DNA from: Sphingobium sp.
GTDB taxonomy: Bacteria; Pseudomonadota; Alphaproteobacteria; Sphingomonadales; Sphingomonadaceae
NCBI GenBank assembly: GCA_030148625.1
Contig: JASBTC010000141.1
Span: 1 to 21,832, forward strand
Direction: 5' to 3'
DNA: 21,832 nucleotides
Part shown: piece by piece, positions 1 to 6,820 of the stretch
Layout: each line of letters opens with the position of its first letter
Position numbering within the stretch: position 1 is the stretch's first letter
Notes under the pieces: model-generated
The model's database searches: none
The model's input: only the letters and a program-made list of their open reading frames with translations
Told to the model about the DNA's origin: nothing
Made by a program: the position numbers and the translations under genes

Positions 1-76
1 GCATCGACTGGGCGATGACGGCGTCGCGGCCGCGCGGTGCGAGAATGACGGCGCCCTCGGCGCTGGTGCGGTTCAC
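1..76 (-). CDS. N-terminal fragment of a probable KaiC-associated sensor histidine kinase (partial)
   Basis: On the minus strand an open frame begins with GTG at 76-74 and runs off the window edge. It reads VNRTSAEGAVILAPRGRD followed by AVIAQSM, with the first residue Met if GTG initiates. The start lies 7 bases after the stop codon of the KaiC-like gene, and an AGGGA sits about 11 bases upstream, so the two genes are probably co-transcribed. From memory, a start of the AVILAPRGRDA type is typical of hybrid or PAS-containing histidine kinases that follow KaiC-like ATPases in alphaproteobacteria. Only 25 codons are visible, so no kinase domain can be checked. The reading frame and its tight spacing are seen; the kinase assignment is inference. 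Confidence 0.55.
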   Translation of the reverse strand, partial: MNRTSAEGAVILAPRGRDAVIAQSM

Positions 77-83
77 GGAACGA

Positions 84-1562
84 TCAATCCCTGTCCGCGC
101 CCAACAATCCCTCACCGTCCCCTATCAAGGTCGGAACGCCCCGCAATACGCCCTGGAACTGCGTCAGCGGCTCGCCCAGCGTGATCCCGCTCTTGCCGAT
201 CATGAATTCGCGGATCGTGTCCTCGTGTGAACCGGTCCGCTTCTTCACGACCGAGATCGCCCTTCGAACCCGTCCAAGCGCCTCGAAATACCGAAGCAGG
301 ATTACGGTATCGGCCAGATAGGTTACGTCGACCGGAGATTTCATGTCGCCGACAAGGCCATGCTGCGCCACCGTCAGGAATGTCATTACACCCTGGCGAT
401 TCAGATATTGCAGCAATTCGTGCATGTGCAGAATCAGCGCATGCTCTTCCGGCATCGCCGCCTGATAGCCATTGAGGCTGTCGATCACGACGGTGCGCGC
501 TTCGTGCCGCTCAACGCAGTTGCGAACGCGTTCGGAGAATTCGCCTGGCGTGAGTTCGGCCGCGTCGATCTGCTCGATCAAAAGCTTGCCGCTGTCGATC
601 ATTGGCTCCAGGTCGATGCCCAGACCTTTGGCGCGTTCGATCAGCAGGCCGAGTTCCTCATCGAAGACGAACATCGCGGCGTTTTCGCCGCGCCGGACCG
701 CCGACTGGACGAAGCTGAGCGCAAGCAGCGATTTGCCGGTGCCGGCGGGACCCAGCACCAATGTGCTTGCGCCGCGCTCGAAACCGCCGCCGATCAATGT
801 GTTCAGCTCGGCATTGTCGATGGGAACCGCTTCACGGTTGAAGCCCGATCGATGCTCCGCCGAGACCAGCCTGGGAAAGACACGGACACCACCGGTATCG
901 ATCACGAAATCGTGATAGCCGCCACGATAGCGGCGACCGCGATATTTGAGGATACGAAGGCGCCGCCGCTCCGCGCCATAGGTGGGCGACAATTCCTCCA
1001 GGCGGACCACGGCGTGCGCGACGCTATGGACGGTCTTGTCCATGACGTCGGCGGTCAGGTCGTCGAGCATCAGGACAGTGGCTCGATGGCGCGAAAAATA
1101 GTGTTTGAGCGCCAGGATCTGGCGGCGATAGCGCAACGAACTCTGCGCAAGCAGCCGGATCTCGGAAAGGCTGTCCAGTACGATCCGCGACGGTTTGATG
1201 CGCTCGAAGGATTCGAATATCCGCTTGGTGGTTTCGCCAAGCTCCAGATCGGACGAATAGAGCAAACTCTGCTGCTGCTCCTCGTTGAGCAGGCTTTCCG
1301 GCGGTACCAACTCGAAGATCTTGAAATTCTTCCGGAAGGTCCAGCCGTGCGAAGCCGCGCCGTCCCGCAATTCCTCTTCGGTTTCGGACAGGGTGATGTA
1401 GAGAACTGACTCGCCGGCTTCGGCGCCCGCCATCAGGAACTGGGTGGCGATTGTGGTCTTGCCGGTGCCTGGGCTTCCCTCGAGCAGAAACAACCGTCCC
1501 TTGGAGAAGCCGCCAGCCAGAATATCGTCCAGCCCGGTTACGCCCGTGGTGTTGTTCGGCAT
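84..1562 (-). CDS. KaiC-like double-domain RecA ATPase
   Basis: A 492-residue protein with two tandem RecA-like KaiC domains. Domain 1 has Walker A GSPGTGKT (about residues 29-36) and domain 2 has GPAGTGKS (about 271-278). Each is followed by an acidic pair-like motif (SETEEEL, FDEELGLL) and a Walker B strand ending in DSL (VLDSLSE, VIDSLNG). KaiC proteins are ATPases that act as timers or signalling switches, but members outside cyanobacteria often lack KaiA/KaiB and pair with histidine kinases. The position of the cyanobacterial Ser-Thr autophosphorylation pair reads Thr-Tyr here (about 414-415, in DVTYLADT). Start: two ATGs in tandem at 1565 and 1562 follow GGAGGG (1571-1566). The second has the better spacing. 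The frame stays open up to 2078, but that part overlaps the opposite-strand peptidase gene and is not believed coding. The downstream neighbour is the putative kinase. Confidence 0.9.
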   Translation of the reverse strand: MPNNTTGVTGLDDILAGGFSKGRLFLLEGSPGTGKTTIATQFLMAGAEAGESVLYITLSETEEELRDGAASHGWTFRKNFKIFELVPPESLLNEEQQQSLLYSSDLELGETTKRIFESFERIKPSRIVLDSLSEIRLLAQSSLRYRRQILALKHYFSRHRATVLMLDDLTADVMDKTVHSVAHAVVRLEELSPTYGAERRRLRILKYRGRRYRGGYHDFVIDTGGVRVFPRLVSAEHRSGFNREAVPIDNAELNTLIGGGFERGASTLVLGPAGTGKSLLALSFVQSAVRRGENAAMFVFDEELGLLIERAKGLGIDLEPMIDSGKLLIEQIDAAELTPGEFSERVRNCVERHEARTVVIDSLNGYQAAMPEEHALILHMHELLQYLNRQGVMTFLTVAQHGLVGDMKSPVDVTYLADTVILLRYFEALGRVRRAISVVKKRTGSHEDTIREFMIGKSGITLGEPLTQFQGVLRGVPTLIGDGEGLLGADRD

Positions 1563-1801
1563 CATCCCTCCGTGTTTGGCGCTTGAGGCATCATAGTTGA
1601 ACGATTCCGGAGCGGTATTGATCCAGGTGAGCGCGGCAATCGATTGAGGTGGGGGAAGAAACAAAAGAGTGAAGATGCCGAAACCTTGGTGTTTTTCTGG
1701 TGCAATGGACCCGATCGCGCGCGCCATGCTAGCGTTCGCGACCATCTTCATCCGCGTGCGGCCTGCTGTCCGGCGGCGCGCAACTCCGGACGAGGTCTTT
1801 G

Positions 1802-3721
1802 ATGCTGCTGCTCCTGACGCTGCCGATTCTCGCCGCTCAGATGGCGTCTCGAACCGTCGATATTCCGGACGAGGATACGCGTGCATGGTGGCGTGCGACC
1901 GAGGCGCTGTCGGGTGACGAACTGGAGGGCCGGGACACCGGATCGCCAGGCCATGCGCGTGCAGCGGAACGGGTGGTCCGGTCGTTCGAACGCAACGGAT
2001 TGAAGCCGGCCGGTGAGAACGGCACCTGGCTGCAGACGTTGCGGCTCGACGAAGTTGCCGTGGCGAAGCCCGGCACACGGATCGTGGCGGGCGGTGCCAC
2101 GCTTCGCTTCCTCCACGATATCACGCTTCGGCCAAGTGCCGGTATGCCGCGCAGCTTGAACGCGCCGATGGTCTTTCGCGGCTATTGCGGCGCGGACGTG
2201 CTGGGCGACGTGCGCGGCAAGATCGTGCTCTGCTACGGATGGCGCCGCGCCGGATTGACGAACGCGACCGAGCGGCAGGACGCAGTCGAGAGGGCTGGCG
2301 CTTCGGGGTTGATCACCATCGCCGATCCCGGCTTCACGATCGAGCCGATACGCTGGCCTGCCGCCTACGCGCGGACGATGACGATGCCCGGTGAGGGCGC
2401 ACCAGCCGGCGATCGCATGCTGGTGGCGACGCTCAATGCCGATGCGCTGGCGCGCGTGCTGGGGAAGGGTGTGGATGCGGCGAAGCTCATCGCCGACGGC
2501 AGTGCGGGCAGGCCGCTCGCCAATGCGGATCTGCCCGGCCGGTTCGTCGCCAAGTTCGACGTGCGGTCGCGCGCGCTGAAGTCATCCAATGTGCTCGGCC
2601 TGCTGACTGGTACCGATCCCGTGCTGAAGGACGAGGTCGTTATACTGTCGGCGCATCTCGACGGCTATGGTTATGGCGAGCCCATCGATGGCGACGGGCT
2701 CTATAACGGCACGCTCGACGACGCGGCCTATGTTGCGCTGCTCCAGCGACTGGCCGAACGGCGCGGCGGCAAGGGCTATCGGCGTACGATCCTGTTCGCG
2801 GCGTTCACCGGAGAGGAGAAGGGGCTGTTCGGCGCGCGTCATTTCGTCGCCCATCCGACGGTTCCGTCCGGGTCGATTGTTGCCAATATCAATCTCGACC
2901 AGATCCGGCCGATCTTCCCGCTCGAACTGCTGACCGTCCACGGGCTCGATGACACCGGCCTGGGCGATGCCGCGCGGCGCGCGGCGGCGCCGCTCGGCAT
3001 CACCGTCCAGCACGACCCCGAGCCCGAACGCAATCTGATGCGCCGGGCCGATCATTGGCCGTTCATCCAGGCGGGCATTCCGGCGACCGGCTTCGTCTTC
3101 GGCTATCGGCCGGGCATGGATTCGGAGGTGCGTTATCGCGAATGGTATCATAGTCGCTATCACAAGCCGCAGGACGACCTGACCCAGCCGATGGACTGGG
3201 CGGCGGCGGCCAAGTTCAACCGCTTCTTCTACGATATGGTCGACATCGTCGCCGACGCCGATGCGAAGCCGGCATGGCGTGCGGACAGTCCGTTCCGGCC
3301 GGCAAATGCCGCGGGAGCCGCCGCCATACAGCCATGTCCCGCCGATCCGGCTGCGGTCACGGCGGTGACGGAGACGATCCGCGGCCTCTACGTCGCGCTG
3401 GCCCGCGAGGATCACGCGGGTTTTGCGCGGGCGACTGCGCCGTCCTTCTACGCCTATGACGGCGGACAGCGTTTCAAGGGCGTCGAACTGCTCGATCTGG
3501 TGCGCAATGCCCGCAAGGCGGGCATGATGTTCGAATGGAATCCGGGGGTGATCAAGGCGCAAGTCAGTTGCGACATGGCATGGGCGTCATGGGAGAATGT
3601 CGGCCGCGCCGGCCCCGCAGCCGCTCCCGAGCCGGTCACCTGGTTGGAATCCGCGGCGCTCGGCCGCCGTGATGGGCGCTGGGTGATCGAATTCCTCCAC
3701 GCCGGACGTGCGAAGAATTAG
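1802..3721 (+). CDS. Exported M28-family zinc aminopeptidase with C-terminal SnoaL/NTF2-like domain
   Basis: A 639-residue protein. It begins with a short hydrophobic signal-like stretch (MLLLLTLPILAAQMAS), so export to the periplasm is likely. A protease-associated-like insert precedes the peptidase core. M28 metal and catalytic motifs are visible in order: AHLDGYG (His285, Asp287), NGTLDDAA (Asp306/307), TGEEKGL (Glu338/339), NLDQI (Asp366) and YHKPQDD (His454). The family removes N-terminal amino acids with two zinc ions. After about residue 505 the sequence changes to an NTF2/SnoaL-like domain (ALAREDHAGFARATAP ... RDGRWVIEFLHAG), which is not part of a standard M28 enzyme. ATG 1802 was chosen because GAGGT at 1792-1796 lies five bases upstream; the preceding in-frame TTG at 1799 is less likely. 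The gene is divergent from the KaiC-like gene and convergent with the AraC-type gene, with only 14 bases between stops. Confidence 0.9.
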   Translation: MLLLLTLPILAAQMASRTVDIPDEDTRAWWRATEALSGDELEGRDTGSPGHARAAERVVRSFERNGLKPAGENGTWLQTLRLDEVAVAKPGTRIVAGGATLRFLHDITLRPSAGMPRSLNAPMVFRGYCGADVLGDVRGKIVLCYGWRRAGLTNATERQDAVERAGASGLITIADPGFTIEPIRWPAAYARTMTMPGEGAPAGDRMLVATLNADALARVLGKGVDAAKLIADGSAGRPLANADLPGRFVAKFDVRSRALKSSNVLGLLTGTDPVLKDEVVILSAHLDGYGYGEPIDGDGLYNGTLDDAAYVALLQRLAERRGGKGYRRTILFAAFTGEEKGLFGARHFVAHPTVPSGSIVANINLDQIRPIFPLELLTVHGLDDTGLGDAARRAAAPLGITVQHDPEPERNLMRRADHWPFIQAGIPATGFVFGYRPGMDSEVRYREWYHSRYHKPQDDLTQPMDWAAAAKFNRFFYDMVDIVADADAKPAWRADSPFRPANAAGAAAIQPCPADPAAVTAVTETIRGLYVALAREDHAGFARATAPSFYAYDGGQRFKGVELLDLVRNARKAGMMFEWNPGVIKAQVSCDMAWASWENVGRAGPAAAPEPVTWLESAALGRRDGRWVIEFLHAGRAKN

Positions 3722-3735
3722 GCAGAGATCGGAAT

Positions 3736-4749
3736 TCAGCGAACCCGCGCATCGCGCGGACTGAAACCCGTCCACCGCTTGAACGCGCGGGAAAAGGCGC
3801 TGGGGTCGGAAAAACCAACCAGATAGGCGGTTTCGTTGACCGATGCCTTGCGTCCGCTCAGATAGTGCAGCGCCATCTTGTGGCGCAGAGCGTCGACCAG
3901 CCCTTCATAGCTCACATCTTCGCGCTTGAGCCGGCGATAAAGCGACTGGCGGCTGAGGCCGAGCTGCGTCGCGATCGTTTCCATGCCGATATCGCCCTTG
4001 TGCAGCACCGGGATCAGCAGGGCCTCGACGCGGCCGCGCACCGTCTGCGTATCCTCCAGGCTCTTGAGCAGCCGGTCGGCATGGTCGCTCAGCACGCCGA
4101 AGACATAGCGGTTGGGATTGTGCAGTTCGATCGACAGCCATGAGGGATCGATCATGATCGCGTTGCGGTCGCTCCCGAAAGTGACGGGGACCTTCAGGAC
4201 ACGGGCATAGTCGGCGGCGTGGCCCGGCTCGGCATGGGTGAAATGGACCGCCTTGGCGAAGGGCGCATCCGGAAAATGACGTCGCGTTTCCGAAATGAAG
4301 CGCGACCATGTCGATTCGGTCATTTCCGGAAAGCTGTTGGCGTCGGTGCGCATATCGACCAACCACAATTCCCCGTCGATCCGGGTCAGTTCGAAGCGTT
4401 TTCCGCGGCCGGGAAGCGCGACTTCGATCGCCAGCTGGCCATAGCGGTTCAACTCGGCCAGCGCCTCGCCCATTGTGGGGGATGCATAACAGATCAGCCC
4501 GACGACCGAGAATTCCCTGAAATCCTTCGCGGCGCCGAGATGCAGCGCGAATGCGGGGTCTTCGCACAATTGCTTGGCGGCCCTCATCAGCGCGACATAG
4601 CGCGAGAAGGCGATGCGATTGTCGGGATCCCGCAGATCTTCGGGATCGATGCCGGAGCGTTCGACAAGCTGCTTCCGGTTTGCGCCGCGCGTTTCCGCGA
4701 ACTGCATCAGATTGTTCGCATAGCCCGCGGAAACCGTGGGTTCAGCCAT
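3736..4749 (-). CDS. AraC-family transcriptional regulator
   Basis: A 337-residue protein. The N-terminal two thirds matches the arabinose-binding-type domain found in OruR/ArgR-like regulators (FREFSVVGLICYASPTMGEAL and following). The C-terminal 90 residues form the paired helix-turn-helix AraC domain: ETIATQLGLSRQSLYRRLKRE and VNETAYLVGFSDPSAFSRAFKRW, ending TGFSPRDAR. Such proteins bind DNA and usually activate a neighbouring gene in response to a small molecule. The gene is divergent from the DUF2306 gene with about 100 bases between starts, so that gene is the likeliest target. I saw no clear operator repeat in the gap. The effector cannot be deduced. The stop lies 14 bases from the stop of the convergent peptidase gene, and no terminator hairpin fits between them. 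Confidence 0.92.
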   Translation of the reverse strand: MAEPTVSAGYANNLMQFAETRGANRKQLVERSGIDPEDLRDPDNRIAFSRYVALMRAAKQLCEDPAFALHLGAAKDFREFSVVGLICYASPTMGEALAELNRYGQLAIEVALPGRGKRFELTRIDGELWLVDMRTDANSFPEMTESTWSRFISETRRHFPDAPFAKAVHFTHAEPGHAADYARVLKVPVTFGSDRNAIMIDPSWLSIELHNPNRYVFGVLSDHADRLLKSLEDTQTVRGRVEALLIPVLHKGDIGMETIATQLGLSRQSLYRRLKREDVSYEGLVDALRHKMALHYLSGRKASVNETAYLVGFSDPSAFSRAFKRWTGFSPRDARVR

Positions 4750-4850
4750 TGACCGCCCCCTGCGATCCCAAAGTCAGATGTTTGATCGCCACGGTCATGT
4801 GGTCGTGAACATAGACGGGTTATCGCTCGATGAGAACGATGAGAGCGGGC

Positions 4851-5681
4851 ATGGGCGAAACCACGATGTCGGGCGGGCCGGCAACCAAATCCAAGGCCGA
4901 CAAGACGCTGAAGGCAGCGGGCCTGACCTGGTATCTGGTGGCGGTGATCGGCCAATGGGCGTTCGTCGCCTATGTGGCGTCCTTCTATGGGCGCGCTGCG
5001 GCACAGGGGGATCTCGAACGCTGGAACGATATTCTTGTCGGCGGCTATGTTGCCGGCGGCACCGTCGGCAATGCGATATTGGCGGCGCATCTGCTGCTCG
5101 CGGTGATCATCACGATCGGCGGCCCGCTTCAGCTCATTCCCTGGCTTCGCGCCCGGGCTTTGCCGTTTCATCGCTGGAATGGTCGCCTCTACATGGTCAC
5201 CGCCGTGGTGATCAGCGTGGCCGGGCTCTATATGGTGTGGACGCGGGGCACCGCGGGCGGCACCGCGATGCGCGTAGGGATCAGCATCAACGGGTTGCTC
5301 ATCCTGCTGGCCGTGGTGCTGGCCTGGCGCCATGTGCTGGCCCGCAATATCGCCGCGCATCGGCGCTGGGCGCTGCGCAGCTTCATTCTCGTGAGCGGCG
5401 TCTGGTTCTTCCGGGTCGGGCTGATGTTCTGGGTCATCGCCAATCAGGGGCCGGTCGGGATCGGCAAGGATTTCGACGGTCTCTTCGTCCGCTTCTTGGC
5501 CTTTGGCTGTTATCTGGTGCCGCTGGTCATACTCGAACTCTATCTCCGCGCACAGGATCGTGCCGGCCAGTCCGGTCGCTATGCCATGGCCGGTGCGCTC
5601 TTCGTCCTGACCGCGGCGATGGCCGTCGGCATCGCCGGCGCCGTCATGGGCATGTGGTTGCCGCGCATCGTCGGAGGCTGA
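4851..5681 (+). CDS. DUF2306 family multi-pass membrane protein
   Basis: A protein of about 276 residues with roughly seven hydrophobic membrane segments, the first near LTWYLVAVIGQWAFVAYVA and the last near ALFVLTAAMAVGIAGAVMG. Motifs typical of DUF2306 are present: LPFHRWNGRLYM and HRRWALRSF, which supply conserved His and Arg residues near the membrane. The family has no established function that I can state. Start is uncertain: in-frame ATGs occur at 4830, 4839, 4851 and 4866. I prefer 4851 because GAGAG at 4841-4845 lies five bases upstream. The gene is divergent from an AraC-type regulator that probably controls it. Downstream, after an 87-base gap holding a nested stem-loop, comes the spermidine-synthase-like gene. 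Confidence 0.85.
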   Translation: MGETTMSGGPATKSKADKTLKAAGLTWYLVAVIGQWAFVAYVASFYGRAAAQGDLERWNDILVGGYVAGGTVGNAILAAHLLLAVIITIGGPLQLIPWLRARALPFHRWNGRLYMVTAVVISVAGLYMVWTRGTAGGTAMRVGISINGLLILLAVVLAWRHVLARNIAAHRRWALRSFILVSGVWFFRVGLMFWVIANQGPVGIGKDFDGLFVRFLAFGCYLVPLVILELYLRAQDRAGQSGRYAMAGALFVLTAAMAVGIAGAVMGMWLPRIVGG

Positions 5682-5710
5682 ACGGGCAGGGGGCGAAAAA
5701 TAACTGGTCA

Positions 5711-5751
5711 GATCGGTCCATCGCCGGGCAAAGGGGCCCGGAAAGCCGATC
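5711..5751 (+). other. Nested stem-loop ahead of the spermidine-synthase-like gene
   Basis: Outer arms GATCGG (5711-5716) and CCGATC (5746-5751) enclose inner arms CCGGGC (5724-5729) and GCCCGG (5736-5741) with loop AAAGGG. All twelve base pairs are perfect, with a 7/4 internal loop between the stems. No T-run follows, so a classic intrinsic terminator is unlikely. It ends five bases before the GGAG (5757-5760) that serves the next gene and could affect its translation or protect the mRNA end. Confidence 0.5.
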
Positions 5752-5768
5752 GAGCCGGAGCACATATC

Positions 5769-6440
5769 ATGACCCCACGCGAATTGATCGGAACGGCGAA
5801 AGTGCCGGGCGGAGAGGATTTGCGGCTGTTTCGCCGCGGCGGCGATTTCATGATCGTGCTCGATCGCAACGAGTTGATGAACAGCCGGATGAGCGGTTCG
5901 GAAGAAGCGCTGGCGACGATGACGTGCGAGCGGCTGGCCGGCCGCGCCGCGCCGCATCTGCTGATCGGCGGCTATGGCATGGGTTTTACGTTGCGCGCGG
6001 CGCTGGCGATGCTGGGCAAGGACGCCCGGCTGACCGTGGCGGAACTGGTGCCGGAGATCATCGCCTGGGCGCGGGGGCCGATGGTCGAGCTTGCCGCGGG
6101 CTGCCTCGACGATCCGCGCGTGCATCTGATCCATGGCGATGTCGCCAGGGTCATCGATGCCGAGCCGCGATGCTATGACGCGATCCTGCTCGATGTCGAC
6201 AATGGCCCCGATGGCCTGACGCGCGACCAGAATGACCGGCTCTATTCGGCACGGGGCCTGGCCGCCGCAAAAAACGCGCTCAGGCCCGGCGGCGTGCTGG
6301 CGGTCTGGTCGGCCGCACCGGACAATGCGTTTGCGCGCCGGCTGGGCGAAGCCGGGTTCGCGGTCGAGGAAGTCGCGGTCCGCGCACGCGGCAATGGCAA
6401 GGGGCCGCGCCACGTGATCTGGTTCGCGACGAAACGCTAG
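5769..6440 (+). CDS. Spermidine-synthase-like methyltransferase-fold protein
   Basis: A 223-residue protein with a Rossmann fold of the polyamine aminopropyltransferase type. The nucleoside-binding loop reads LLIGGYGMGFTLRAAL (about 66-81), followed by the acidic strand-2 motif VAELVPEIIAWAR, then VHLIHGDVARVI and YDAILLDVDNGPDGL, which corresponds to the active-site DxxDP region of spermidine synthases. The N-terminal beta-strand domain is short compared with the roughly 290-residue classical enzymes, and the canonical spacing of the two active-site aspartates is altered. Polyamine synthesis is therefore not assured, and another aminopropyl or methyl transfer reaction is possible. The start has GGAG at 5757-5760, eight bases upstream. 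It follows the DUF2306 gene in the same direction. Confidence 0.8.
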   Translation: MTPRELIGTAKVPGGEDLRLFRRGGDFMIVLDRNELMNSRMSGSEEALATMTCERLAGRAAPHLLIGGYGMGFTLRAALAMLGKDARLTVAELVPEIIAWARGPMVELAAGCLDDPRVHLIHGDVARVIDAEPRCYDAILLDVDNGPDGLTRDQNDRLYSARGLAAAKNALRPGGVLAVWSAAPDNAFARRLGEAGFAVEEVAVRARGNGKGPRHVIWFATKR

Positions 6441-6461
6441 CGGCGATACGAGGGGGGATAT

Positions 6462-6579
6462 CCGCTTCTCGACGGTCGCGTCTCGGCTTCGCTCGACGCT
6501 GCTCGAAGCAAACGGTGAAACTCCTCCGTTGGGTTCGAGCGTAGGTTCGAGCTTGCCGAGAAACGCAGTCGAGAAGCGG
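6462..6579. repeat. Palindromic intergenic repeat element
   Basis: Perfect 12-base inverted arms CCGCTTCTCGAC (6462-6473) and GTCGAGAAGCGG (6568-6579) bound this element. Inside is a second dyad: GCTCGAA (6501-6507) with TTCGAGC (6534-6540), enclosing AACGG (6511-6515) and CCGTT (6526-6530). GGTTCGAGC also occurs twice directly (6532-6540, 6544-6552). From memory, similar 'cttctcgac'-bearing palindromes are scattered between sphingomonad genes. Only one copy is seen here, so repetitiveness is inferred. The rest of 6441-6661 shows no convincing gene. Confidence 0.55.
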
Positions 6580-6661
6580 GCTGGCCGATGCCCCGTTGCC
6601 GAATCCGATCATCGCTGTTAGGAAGCGGCCGTCTCAACGCAAGCAAGAGGGAGGGACATTG

Positions 6662-6727
6662 ATGACAATATCGACCGTTCACTTCCCTCTCGGCAGGTAT
6701 CGGACCACCGGCGCACTGCGCCATTAG
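6662..6727 (+). CDS. Putative 21-residue leader peptide upstream of the ABC exporter
   Basis: ATG at 6662 opens a 21-codon frame ending at TAG 6725-6727. It starts MTISTVHFPLGRYR and ends GALRH. A near-consensus ribosome binding site GGGAGGG lies upstream (core GGAGG 6650-6654, seven bases before ATG), the best one anywhere in this region. The exporter start at 6821, by contrast, has no recognisable site. The last eight codons and the stop lie inside a strong hairpin (6702-6731). The segment ISTVHF resembles the ErmC leader peptide (FVISTVHYQ), and RYR fits the Arg-X-Arg pattern at which macrolide-bound ribosomes stall. The ORF and binding site are seen; the sensing role is inference. A chance short ORF remains possible. 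Confidence 0.55.
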   Translation: MTISTVHFPLGRYRTTGALRH

Positions 6728-6809
6728 GTCCTGAAACCACCCTGATTCCGGCCACCCAGCGCCAGAATCCTTCCCGGTAGACTTGCATTGGAGACGGCGC
6801 GCTCGCGCC
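6702..6809 (+). promoter_or_regulatory. Candidate attenuator: three stem-loops between leader peptide and ABC exporter
   Basis: Stem A: GGACC (6702-6706) pairs with GGTCC (6727-6731), and inside it GGCGC (6710-6714) pairs with GCGCC (6718-6722). Stem B: GATTCCGGC (6744-6752) pairs with GCCAGAATC (6761-6769) with one mismatch. Stem C: GGCGC (6796-6800) pairs with GCGCC (6805-6809), 11 bases before the exporter ATG, where a ribosome binding site would normally sit. The words GGCGC and GCGCC recur in A, at 6759-6763 and in C, so alternative pairings are possible. No T-run follows any stem, so control of translation initiation is more likely than transcription termination. Confidence 0.45.
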
Positions 6810-6820
6810 GGTTCACGACT

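Noticed and set aside
1566..2078. Upstream extension of the KaiC-like reading frame by about 170 residues
   Set aside because: It overlaps the start of the well-supported M28 peptidase on the other strand, its composition is low-complexity Arg/Ala, and a strong ribosome binding site marks the start near 1562.
4707..6413. 568-codon minus-strand open frame
   Set aside because: Antisense to both the DUF2306 and spermidine-synthase-like genes, with repetitive charged composition typical of shadows.
6596..6624. Possible promoter TTGCCG-N17-TAGGAA ahead of the leader ORF
   Set aside because: The -10 box matches only three of six consensus positions; too weak to call.
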